Assembly: GCA_030539475.1 (NCBI GenBank)
Contig: JAUNRY010000159.1
Coordinates: 1-5,508 of the forward strand
Length of the DNA stretch: 5,508 nt
Direction: 5' to 3'
DNA from: Bacteroidia bacterium
GTDB taxonomy: Bacteria > Bacteroidota > Bacteroidia > Bacteroidales > Dysgonomonadaceae
A program made the position numbers and the translations under genes. Every line of letters begins with the position of its first letter. Position 1 is the first letter of the stretch. The notes under the pieces are model-generated. The model made no database searches. It was given only the letters and a program-made list of their open reading frames with translations, and had not been told where the DNA came from. Below, in pieces: positions 1 to 5,508 of the stretch.

Positions 1-398
1 TAAAAAGCCGCATCGGGAAAGGATTGTTGGTTTTTCTCGGCATTGAAGACAGCGATAATGAAGAAGATATCGATTTTTTGTGTAAAAAAACCATTAATTT
101 GCGTATATTTGACGATGAAAACGGCGTAATGAACAAATCGGTTCTGGAAATCGATGGCGAAATTATGGTTGTGTCGCAGTTTACTCTACACGCCAGCACC
201 AAAAAGGGCAATCGCCCATCGTATATCCGCGCGGCGAAGCCCGAAATTTCGGTGCCTTTGTATGAGCAATTTTGCAGCCAGCTCTCCCACTCTCTCGGCA
301 AAGAAGTTAAAACCGGAGAATTTGGCGCCGGTATGAAAGTGGCTCTCATTAACGACGGCCCGGTTACCATTTGGATAGACTCGAAAGCAAAAGAATAA
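1..398 (+). CDS. dtd: D-aminoacyl-tRNA deacylase (Dtd), 5' end outside window
   Basis: Dtd hydrolyses D-amino acids wrongly attached to tRNA (such as D-Tyr-tRNA), in the cytosol as a homodimer. The frame is open from base 3 and reads KSRIGKGLLVFLGIED, which matches the family N-terminal stretch around GAGLLVLLGV, so the true start lies about 15-20 codons before the window and the TTG at 24 is not the start. Two family signatures are present: SQFTL (nt 174-188), whose Thr lies in the active site, and NDGPVT (nt 351-368), the Gly-cisPro motif that enters the active site of the partner subunit and gives chiral selectivity. GNRPSY (about nt 207-224) matches the conserved RPSF segment of E. coli Dtd. 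The C-terminus ends soon after NDGPVT, as is normal. It is the first visible gene of a same-strand set with the MazG-like gene and deoC. In Bacteroides I recall uvrC just upstream of this set; that is memory, not visible here. Confidence 0.95.
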   Translation, partial: KSRIGKGLLVFLGIEDSDNEEDIDFLCKKTINLRIFDDENGVMNKSVLEIDGEIMVVSQFTLHASTKKGNRPSYIRAAKPEISVPLYEQFCSQLSHSLGKEVKTGEFGAGMKVALINDGPVTIWIDSKAKE

Positions 399-400
399 CC

Positions 401-425
401 CGTCTGGCCGATTACCGGCCTGACG
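401..425 (+). other. Strong hairpin between dtd and the MazG-like gene
   Basis: Bases 401-410 pair with 416-425 (CGTCTGGCCG with CCGGCCTGACG read backwards from 425), giving nine pairs, mostly G-C, with one T-T mismatch at 405/421 and a five-base loop (411-415). It starts two bases after the dtd stop. It is followed by GATGATAAAAAAC, not a T-run, so it is not a classical intrinsic terminator on the plus strand. Likely roles are protecting the 3' end of dtd mRNA, an RNA-processing site, or partial attenuation inside an operon. Its position favours the MazG-like start at 454 over the ATG at 427, which would sit two bases behind the stem. Confidence 0.6.
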
Positions 426-453
426 GATGATAAAAAACGCAGATATAGTTAAT

Positions 454-777
454 ATGACTCTTCAAGAAGCTCAACAACAAGTAGATAATTGGATTAAAGC
501 CTACGGCGTTCGCTATTTCAGCGAACTCACCAATATGGCCATCCTCACGGAAGAAGTGGGCGAATTGGCCCGAATTATGGCGCGGACCTACGGCGACCAA
601 TCGTTTAAGCAATCCGATTTATCGAAAAACCTTGCCGATGAAATGGCCGATGTGCTTTGGGTTCTTCTCTGCCTCGCCAACCAAACCGGCGTGGATTTAA
701 CGGACGCGCTGCAAAAAAATATAGAGAAAAAGACGCAAAGAGACAATACACGGCATAAAGAGAACGATAAATTGTAA
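454..777 (+). CDS. MazG-like nucleotide pyrophosphohydrolase
   Basis: A small cytosolic protein of the all-alpha NTP pyrophosphatase (MazG-like) superfamily. Such enzymes cleave (d)NTPs to the monophosphate and pyrophosphate, often as house-cleaning of damaged or excess nucleotides; the substrate here is unknown. From the start at 454 the protein has 107 residues. It shows the metal-binding signature EExxE (Glu33, Glu34, Glu37 in LTEEVGELAR) followed 25 residues later by ExxD (Glu63, Asp66 in ADEMADVLWVLLCLANQTG). One MazG domain fills the protein, unlike the two-domain E. coli MazG. An in-frame ATG at 427 would add nine residues (MIKNADIVN). I prefer 454 because the protein then begins MTLQEAQ, as I recall for Bacteroidota relatives, and because 427 touches the upstream hairpin. 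No clear Shine-Dalgarno is seen; the start is preceded by A/T-rich sequence. It lies 55 bp after dtd on the same strand, so co-transcription is likely. Confidence 0.87.
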   Translation: MTLQEAQQQVDNWIKAYGVRYFSELTNMAILTEEVGELARIMARTYGDQSFKQSDLSKNLADEMADVLWVLLCLANQTGVDLTDALQKNIEKKTQRDNTRHKENDKL

Positions 778-818
778 CAAAACACTATTAAAATAATAGA
801 TTCAACGGCTGATATAAT

Positions 819-826
819 TAGCTTTA
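819..826 (+). promoter_or_regulatory. Possible deoC promoter -7 element
   Basis: TAGCTTTA differs at the last base from the Bacteroidota -7 consensus TAnnTTTG and lies 31 bp before the deoC start. I see no TTTG -33 box at the right distance (about 795-800 reads AATAGA). A short near-palindrome, GCTGATATAATTAGC at 808-822, overlaps the element and could be an operator or chance in A/T-rich DNA. If real, deoC can be transcribed apart from the two upstream genes. Confidence 0.3.
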
Positions 827-857
827 CGATGAAAATTAAAAAACCTCTATTTATAAT

Positions 858-1724
858 ATGAGTACGACAAATAAATACACCGATGTGTTAAAAAAACACC
901 CATTTTTACACACGGATACACAAATCACAGAAAAAGTAAATAAAATTATTGCGGATAAATGCAACGAAAACAACACGCAAGAAGTGTACAAAACGCTCTA
1001 CTCGTGTATCGACCTGACCACGCTCAACAGCACAGACACGCGCGAATCGGTTTGGAAATTCACGGAAAAAGTGAACACTTTCGACGACAAGTTTCCTGAC
1101 CTGCAAAACGTTGCGGCAATCTGCGTTTTTCCCAACTTCGCCCGAACCGTAAAAGAAGCGCTCACGGTTGACGTGAAAATAGCGTGCGTATCGGCCGGAT
1201 TTCCTGCGTCGCAAACGTTTACCGAAGTAAAAATTGCCGAAACAGCCCTTGCCGTGGCCGACGGAGCCGACGAAATAGACGTTGTTATCAACCTGGGGCT
1301 GTTCCTCGATAAAGAATACGAAGAAATGTGCGAAGAATTATCCGAACTGAAAGACGTTTGCCGCGGGGCAACGCTCAAGGTTATTCTGGAAACCGGAGCG
1401 CTGAAATCGGCAGAGAATATACACAACGCCTCCATTCTTTCGCTCTATTCCGGCGCCGATTTCCTGAAAACTTCCACCGGAAAAGTGTACGAAGGCGCCA
1501 CGCCCGAAGCGGCTTACGTGATGTGCCAAGCCATCAAATCGTATTACGGAAAAACGGGAAACAAAGCCGGGTTCAAGGTTTCGGGCGGCGTGTCATCGGT
1601 AGAAGACGCGGTAAAATATTACACCATCGTAAAAGAAACGTTGGGCGAGGAGTGGCTCTCCCCCACCCTGTTCCGCATTGGCACGAGCCGGTTGGCCGAT
1701 ATATTGCTGGCCGAAATGCAATAA
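858..1724 (+). CDS. deoC: Deoxyribose-phosphate aldolase (DeoC, class I)
   Basis: Cytosolic class I aldolase that splits 2-deoxy-D-ribose 5-phosphate into glyceraldehyde 3-phosphate and acetaldehyde, the last step of deoxynucleoside catabolism. The product has 288 residues, a little longer than E. coli DeoC (259), owing to an N-terminal helical extension of the kind I recall in Bacteroidota homologues. The TIM-barrel active site is complete: Asp141 in DEIDVVINLG (E. coli Asp102), the Schiff-base Lys204 in DFLKTSTGK (E. coli Lys167) and Lys240 in GFKVSGG (E. coli Lys201). The phosphate-binding segments SGGVSS (242-247) and FRIGTSRL (272-279) are present. GFKVSGG replaces the GFKPAGG of E. coli, a mild change. 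The C-terminus ends LLAEMQ and lacks the terminal Tyr used by the E. coli enzyme, as in many relatives. The start at 858 is the first in-frame ATG after A/T-rich leader DNA. It lies 80 bp after the MazG-like gene, and its stop is one base from that of the opposing HTH gene. Confidence 0.96.
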   Translation: MSTTNKYTDVLKKHPFLHTDTQITEKVNKIIADKCNENNTQEVYKTLYSCIDLTTLNSTDTRESVWKFTEKVNTFDDKFPDLQNVAAICVFPNFARTVKEALTVDVKIACVSAGFPASQTFTEVKIAETALAVADGADEIDVVINLGLFLDKEYEEMCEELSELKDVCRGATLKVILETGALKSAENIHNASILSLYSGADFLKTSTGKVYEGATPEAAYVMCQAIKSYYGKTGNKAGFKVSGGVSSVEDAVKYYTIVKETLGEEWLSPTLFRIGTSRLADILLAEMQ

Positions 1725-1725
1725 A

Positions 1726-2064
1726 TCACACCCCATCGCCCATCCGCTCTTCCAGCTCTTTCGGCGAGAGTTTGCTCATTTTCTGAAGCAAATTCTCCAT
1801 ATTTTCACCCTGAGTGAGCTGATGCAGCGGATGCGCCTCATCAACCACCCGATTGCTATCGGGCGTCCACTCCAGCAAATCGTTGGGAGTACATCGCAAC
1901 GCGAGGCAGATTTTTTCTATCTGATCGAGGCGCAACGCCGTCATTTCCCCTCGCAGCAGCTTGTCTGCCGACATATGATTGATGCCCAAGCCAATAAGAA
2001 ACTGACGTTTGCTGCCCGAAATGCTGCGCAACGTCATCATCGGAAGTAAATTGAAAGAAATCAT
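1726..2064 (-). CDS. Small Cro/CI-type HTH transcriptional regulator
   Basis: A 112-residue predicted DNA-binding protein of the XRE (Cro/C1-type) group, resembling the short HTH proteins that begin MISFNLLPMM. Residues 1-65 form the HTH domain: SKRQFLIGLGINHMSADKLL (about 18-37) contains the turn and likely recognition helix, followed by MTALRLDQIEKICLALRCTPNDLLEW (41-66), whose LDQIEKICLAL and CTPNDLLEW are typical of the domain's last helices. The tail (about 75-108; AHPLHQL, then NLLQKMSKLSPKELEERM) looks helical and may serve dimerisation; no ligand or enzyme domain is seen. The frame stays open upstream to an ATG at 2169, but those 35 extra residues are the hydrophobic translation of the repeat array, and a good promoter element lies inside that stretch, so I start at 2064. 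The target is unknown. It is divergent from the beta-galactosidase gene, so autoregulation or control of that gene is a reasonable guess only. Confidence 0.87.
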   Translation of the reverse strand: MISFNLLPMMTLRSISGSKRQFLIGLGINHMSADKLLRGEMTALRLDQIEKICLALRCTPNDLLEWTPDSNRVVDEAHPLHQLTQGENMENLLQKMSKLSPKELEERMGDGV

Positions 2065-2093
2065 ATCAAAACAAATTAAAAGTATTCGAGAAA

Positions 2094-2101
2094 CAAAGGT
2101 A
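2094..2101 (-). promoter_or_regulatory. Promoter -7 element for the HTH gene
   Basis: Read on the minus strand, 2101-2094 is TACCTTTG, an exact match to the Bacteroidota -7 consensus TAnnTTTG. It lies 29 bp before the start at 2064, leaving a leader of roughly 20 nt. The -33 box is weak: ATTT or TTTA at the expected distance (about 2120-2126), which falls inside the first unit of the 21-bp array. A protein bound to that unit could therefore affect this promoter. Confidence 0.55.
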
Positions 2102-2109
2102 AGAAATAC

Positions 2110-2298
2110 AGAGGATTTAGTAAATAATATAAGGGATTTAACAAACAATACGGTACATTTATTAATCAAATCGGAGGATTTATAACTCCGGATAGTGTAT
2201 TTAATAATTAATATAGAGAACTGAATGAACTATATGCTGTATTTAATATATCATCTAAAGGATTTAATAAACAATATAGCGCATTTACTCCTACAGCA
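2110..2298. repeat. Degenerate 21-bp tandem repeat array, nine units
   Basis: Units start at 2110, 2131, 2152, 2173, 2194, 2215, 2236, 2257 and 2278. The core ATTTA recurs at 2115, 2136, 2157, 2178, 2199, 2241, 2262 and 2283, each at the same place in the unit; only the sixth unit differs (ACTGA at 2220). The approximate unit is AGnGGATTTA followed by ATAAACAATAT. From the second unit on, units alternate between a GGATTTA-like and an (A/T/C)ATTTA type, giving a 42-bp higher-order repeat. Thus 2131-2161 and 2257-2287, 126 bp apart, agree at 25 of 31 bases and all six differences are transitions. G+C is about 26% by hand count, well below the genes. Both strands show heptad-like peptides (EDLVNNI RDLTNNT; KCTVLFVKS) but are broken by stops, so a current protein-coding role is unlikely. 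It fills most of the gap between the divergent HTH and beta-galactosidase genes. It may be a phased protein-binding or bending element or a decayed minisatellite. Confidence 0.8.
2170..2193. repeat. Short inverted repeat within the fourth array unit
   Basis: CGGAG (2172-2176) and CTCCG (2186-2190) are perfect inverted arms around a nine-base A/T-rich centre. The flanking AT/AT (2170-2171 and 2192-2193) extends the arms if G2191 is bulged. The right arm lies where other units carry the AACAAT segment, so the symmetry exists only in this unit. No T-run follows on either strand, so it is not a terminator. It could be a dimeric operator half-site pair. Confidence 0.45.
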
Positions 2299-2348
2299 AA
2301 AAAGAAGAAAAAACAAACAATCATCAATCGTAAAATAAATAGCAAATT

Positions 2349-5300
2349 ATGAAAATCAAAAGTTTAATTTTAGCATCGGTTTTAGGTGCATTGTCGCTGT
2401 TTCAACTGCAGGCGCAGGAAAGCAGGATGATTTCCAACCAACGAAAGCTGGATTACTGGCAAGACGTGAACGTGGTGCAGGTGAACAAAGAACACCCGCG
2501 CACGCAGTTTATGACCTACGATAACAAGCAGGAGGCATTGAACACCCGTTTCGAAGACAGCAAATACTACATTTCGCTCAACGGAACGTGGAAATTTTAT
2601 TTTGTGGACGGTTACAAACAGTTGCCCGAAAACGTTACCGATTCAACGGTTTCGTTAGATGGGTGGAAAGACATAAAAGTACCCGGAAACTGGGAAATGC
2701 AAGGTTTCGGCACAGCAATTTACGTAAACCATCCTTACGAATTTGTGGAACGCGACCCCAAAACCCGCTATCCGAAAATGGAAGCGCCCTGGTTGCCCGA
2801 AGAAAACCCGGTAGGCGTTTATCGCCGCGAAATTGATATCCCGCAAGATTGGGACGACCGCGAAATATTCCTCAACATAGACGGCGCCAAATCCGGCGTG
2901 TACGTTTATATCAACGGAAAAGAAGTGGGCTACAGCGAAGATTCAAAAACCACGGCCGAATTCCGCATCAACAAATACGTGAAACCGGGGAAAAACTCGC
3001 TCGTGCTCAAAATATTCCGCTGGAGCACCGGCTCGTACCTCGAAGCGCAGGACTTCTGGCGCATCAGCGGCATTGAGCGCGATGTTTTCCTGTGGAGCCA
3101 ACCCAAAACATCGCTGCGCGATTTCCGCGTAAAATCTACCCTCGACGATACGTACACAGACGGTATATTCGAACTCGAAACCACCGTAAGCAACTATGCG
3201 CAAGGCGCCTCCTACGCGCAAGTATCGTACGAATTGCTGGATGCGTCGGGAAAAACCGTTGCATCGGAAACAAAGCCCATCAGCATCCAGGGCAACGGCG
3301 AAAATGCCATTAATTTCCGCGCGGAGCTGCCAAACGTTGCCACGTGGACATCGGAAAAGCCAAACCTCTACAAGGTGCTCATAACCGTTACAAAAGACGG
3401 CCGGGCAGCGGGCGAAGTGGTTCCTTACCTGGTGGGTTTCCGCCGCTTCGAAATTAAAGCCGTTAAAACCGGCGAGAGAACCGACCGGTTGTTTCTCGTG
3501 AACGGACAACCCATTAAACTCAAAGGCGTTAACATTCACGAAACCAATCCCGCAACCGGGCATTATGTTACCGAAGACATTCTGCGCCGCGATTTTGAAC
3601 TGATGAGGCAAAACAACATCAACACCGTTCGATTGGCGCATTACCCGCAGCAAAGGCGTTTTTACGAGCTTTGCAGCGAATACGGCCTGTATGTGTACGA
3701 CGAGGCCAACATTGAATCGCACGGATTGTATTACGGCGAACGCTCGCTCGCCAAACATCCCGAATGGGAACAGGCGCATATGGACCGCACGGTGAATATG
3801 TTCGAACGCAATAAAAATCACCCGTCGGTAGCCATCTGGTCGCTCGGAAACGAAGCCGGAAACGGCATTAACTTCTTCCACACCTACAAGTATGTGAAAG
3901 ACCAGGAACGCAATTTTATGAACCGCCCGGTAAACTACGAGCGTTCGCTGTGGGATATGAACACCGATATGTACGTGCCGCAATATCCATCGGCAGCGTG
4001 GCTCGAAGAAATCGGGAAAAAAGGCAGCGACCGCCCCATTGTGCCCTCGGAATATTCGCACGCGATGGGCAATTCAAACGGAAACCTCGATATACAGTGG
4101 GAAGCCATTTACAAATATCCTAACCTGCAAGGCGCCTACATCTGGGATTGGGTGGACCAAGGGATGGATGCCACGGATGAAAACGGGCGCCATTTCTGGA
4201 AATACGGAGGCGATTACGGCGGCCCCGATATGCCCAGCGACGGTAACTTTGTTATTAACGGGCTGGTAAGCCCCGACCGAACCCCCCACCCCGCTATGGC
4301 GGAAGTGAGATACGTGCATCAGAACTTCGCTTTTGAAGCGGTGGATCTGGCGAAAGGCACTTTTAAGGTAATTAATCGTCAATATTTCTCCAATACAGAC
4401 GATTACACATTCAGATACAGCATTACGGAAAACGGAAAACAAGTTTCAAACGGACAACTTTCCGTGTCGTTGCAGCCACAGCAGTCCGCTAACGTGAATG
4501 TGCCGGTTAGTAACTTGCGTGTAAAACCGGGAGTTGAATATTTCGTGAATTTTGAAGTGATCCAGAAAACGGAAAAACTTCTTGTCCCTGCCAATCACGT
4601 GGTTGCCATTGAGCAATTCAAGCTGCCCATTTCCGCGCCCAAGCAGGCTTATACCGAAACATCCGGCCCTGAATTGAAGATTGCTGATTCCGGAAATACC
4701 ATTAGCGTGAGTTCATCGGCTGTATCGTTTGTTTTCGATAAGGAAAGCGGAATGGTTACATCGTACAGCGTGCGCGGAACGGAATATTTTGACAAAGGTT
4801 TCGGCATTCAGCCCAACTTCTGGCGCGCACCCAACGATAACGATTACGGAAACGGCAATCCGCACCGCCTGCAGATTTGGAAAGAATCGAGCCGCGACTT
4901 CAACGTTACCGACGCAAAAGCGTACGCCGAAGGCGACAATGTGCTGGTTGAGGCCACGTATCTGCTGGCAGCAGGGAATCTTTATTCGGTAAAATATACC
5001 GTTCAGCCGTCGGGAATTGTGAAAGTGGACGTAACGTTCCACTCCACCGATATGGAAGCCAATCGCGTGGAAACCTCCGAGGCCACGCAAATGGCCACCG
5101 CTTCGCCCGAAGCCACCGCCGCGCGAAAAGCTTCTTCGGAGCTTGTTGTTCCGCGTATCGGCGTACGTTTCCGCCTGCCCGTATCGATGAATAACGTGGA
5201 ATATTTTGGCCGCGGGCCGGGTGAAAACTACATCGACCGCGCATCGGGCAGTAAAGTTGGCACGTACAGTACCACTGCCGAAGATATGTACTTCCCGTAT

Positions 5301-5508
5301 GTTCGTCCGCAGGAAAACGGCCACCGTACCGATACCCGCTGGGTGGTTTTCTCGAACCCCAACAACAGTTTAATGGTGGTTGCAGATTCTACCATCGGAT
5401 TCAACGCATTGCGCAACAGCGTGGAAGATTTCGATTCGGAAGAAGCAACCCACAAGCCCTATCAGTGGAACAATTTCAGCAGCGAAGAAATTGCCGCGCG
5501 CAACGATG
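2349..5508 (+). CDS. lacZ: Secreted GH2 beta-galactosidase, 3' end outside window
   Basis: Predicted retaining glycoside hydrolase family 2 enzyme removing terminal beta-galactose. I read 1053 codons with no stop or frameshift from ATG 2349. Residues 1-22 (MKIKSLILASVLGALSLFQLQA) form a signal peptide with likely cleavage before QE, so it acts in the periplasm or outside, unlike cytosolic E. coli LacZ. Domains: N-terminal jelly roll (about 60-245, with PGNWEMQGFGTAIYVNHPY and DFWRISGIERDV), Ig-like (about 250-365), TIM barrel (about 370-660), a fourth beta-domain (about 680-780) and the C-terminal LacZ beta-sandwich. Active-site equivalents of E. coli LacZ: Asp235 (201), His397 (357), His431 (391), Glu456 and His458 (416, 418; Mg), acid/base Glu502 in WSLGNEAGNG (461), nucleophile Glu568 in SEYSHAMGNS (537), Trp599 (568), Phe634 (601), Asn637 (604). 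The segment matching Trp999 is past the window edge. An Ala/Ser/Thr/Glu-rich insert lies at about 900-930. The symbol reflects architecture; substrate is untested. I found no exact TAnnTTTG promoter upstream; the leader is A-rich without Shine-Dalgarno. Confidence 0.93.
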   Translation, partial: MKIKSLILASVLGALSLFQLQAQESRMISNQRKLDYWQDVNVVQVNKEHPRTQFMTYDNKQEALNTRFEDSKYYISLNGTWKFYFVDGYKQLPENVTDSTVSLDGWKDIKVPGNWEMQGFGTAIYVNHPYEFVERDPKTRYPKMEAPWLPEENPVGVYRREIDIPQDWDDREIFLNIDGAKSGVYVYINGKEVGYSEDSKTTAEFRINKYVKPGKNSLVLKIFRWSTGSYLEAQDFWRISGIERDVFLWSQPKTSLRDFRVKSTLDDTYTDGIFELETTVSNYAQGASYAQVSYELLDASGKTVASETKPISIQGNGENAINFRAELPNVATWTSEKPNLYKVLITVTKDGRAAGEVVPYLVGFRRFEIKAVKTGERTDRLFLVNGQPIKLKGVNIHETNPATGHYVTEDILRRDFELMRQNNINTVRLAHYPQQRRFYELCSEYGLYVYDEANIESHGLYYGERSLAKHPEWEQAHMDRTVNMFERNKNHPSVAIWSLGNEAGNGINFFHTYKYVKDQERNFMNRPVNYERSLWDMNTDMYVPQYPSAAWLEEIGKKGSDRPIVPSEYSHAMGNSNGNLDIQWEAIYKYPNLQGAYIWDWVDQGMDATDENGRHFWKYGGDYGGPDMPSDGNFVINGLVSPDRTPHPAMAEVRYVHQNFAFEAVDLAKGTFKVINRQYFSNTDDYTFRYSITENGKQVSNGQLSVSLQPQQSANVNVPVSNLRVKPGVEYFVNFEVIQKTEKLLVPANHVVAIEQFKLPISAPKQAYTETSGPELKIADSGNTISVSSSAVSFVFDKESGMVTSYSVRGTEYFDKGFGIQPNFWRAPNDNDYGNGNPHRLQIWKESSRDFNVTDAKAYAEGDNVLVEATYLLAAGNLYSVKYTVQPSGIVKVDVTFHSTDMEANRVETSEATQMATASPEATAARKASSELVVPRIGVRFRLPVSMNNVEYFGRGPGENYIDRASGSKVGTYSTTAEDMYFPYVRPQENGHRTDTRWVVFSNPNNSLMVVADSTIGFNALRNSVEDFDSEEATHKPYQWNNFSSEEIAARND

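Noticed and set aside
24..398. TTG at 24 as the start of dtd
   Set aside because: The frame is open before it and the preceding residues (RIGKG) match the Dtd family, so the gene is cut by the window edge rather than shortened.
785..799. Hairpin CTATTA/TAATAG after the MazG-like gene as a terminator
   Set aside because: The stem is almost all A-T with a three-base loop and no T-run follows; it is expected by chance in this A/T-rich gap.
2065..2169. N-terminal extension of the HTH protein (start at 2169) as a membrane segment
   Set aside because: The 35 hydrophobic residues are the translation of the repeat units and the promoter region; an exact TAnnTTTG element lies inside this stretch, and the protein starting at 2064 (MISFNLLPMM) fits the family.
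2110..2298. CRISPR array
   Set aside because: The units are contiguous, degenerate 21-bp repeats without unique spacers, and no cas gene is visible.
2299..2348. Promoter or riboswitch directly before the beta-galactosidase gene
   Set aside because: The stretch is simply A-rich leader; I found no TAnnTTTG element and no stable fold or known aptamer motif.
2943..4061. Long minus-strand open frame (372 codons) opposite the beta-galactosidase gene
   Set aside because: It lies wholly antisense to conserved GH2 sequence including catalytic motifs and has no recognisable domain; it reflects the codon use of the real gene.
4713..5324. Minus-strand open frame of 203 codons
   Set aside because: It is antisense to the C-terminal LacZ domain, with no known motif and no promoter or start signal.

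Overview
The window looks like ordinary chromosomal DNA from a member of the Bacteroidota, probably Bacteroidales. The evidence is the gene content, the secreted LacZ-type glycoside hydrolase, A/T-rich start regions without clear Shine-Dalgarno sequences, and a TAnnTTTG-type promoter element. I cannot assign a genus from this sequence.

Layout, left to right. (1) The 3' part of dtd, a D-aminoacyl-tRNA deacylase whose first codons lie before the window. (2) A strong hairpin at 401-425, then a small MazG-like nucleotide pyrophosphohydrolase gene (best start 454, stop 777). (3) After an 80-bp A/T-rich gap, deoC for deoxyribose-phosphate aldolase (858-1724). These three point the same way and all concern housekeeping or salvage: proofreading of tRNA charging, hydrolysis of (d)NTPs, and deoxyribose catabolism. 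(4) A 112-residue Cro/CI-type HTH regulator on the minus strand (2064-1726), tail to tail with deoC with one base between the stop codons. (5) A divergent intergenic region (2065-2348) that is not plain spacer. It holds a 21-bp-period degenerate tandem array (2110-2298, nine units), seen by hand from an ATTTA core that recurs at exactly 21-bp steps. (6) A large gene, from 2349 to beyond the window, for an exported GH2 beta-galactosidase. It is open for 1053 codons and lacks only its C-terminal end here.

The best lead is the 21-bp array. It has a higher-order 42-bp pattern, is open in neither strand over its whole length, contains a short inverted repeat in its fourth unit, and abuts the likely promoter of the HTH gene. 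It could be a phased operator or DNA-bending element between the regulator and the glycosidase gene, or a decayed minisatellite. The sequence alone cannot decide. I found no CRISPR array, mobile element, RNA gene or clearly new multi-gene system.
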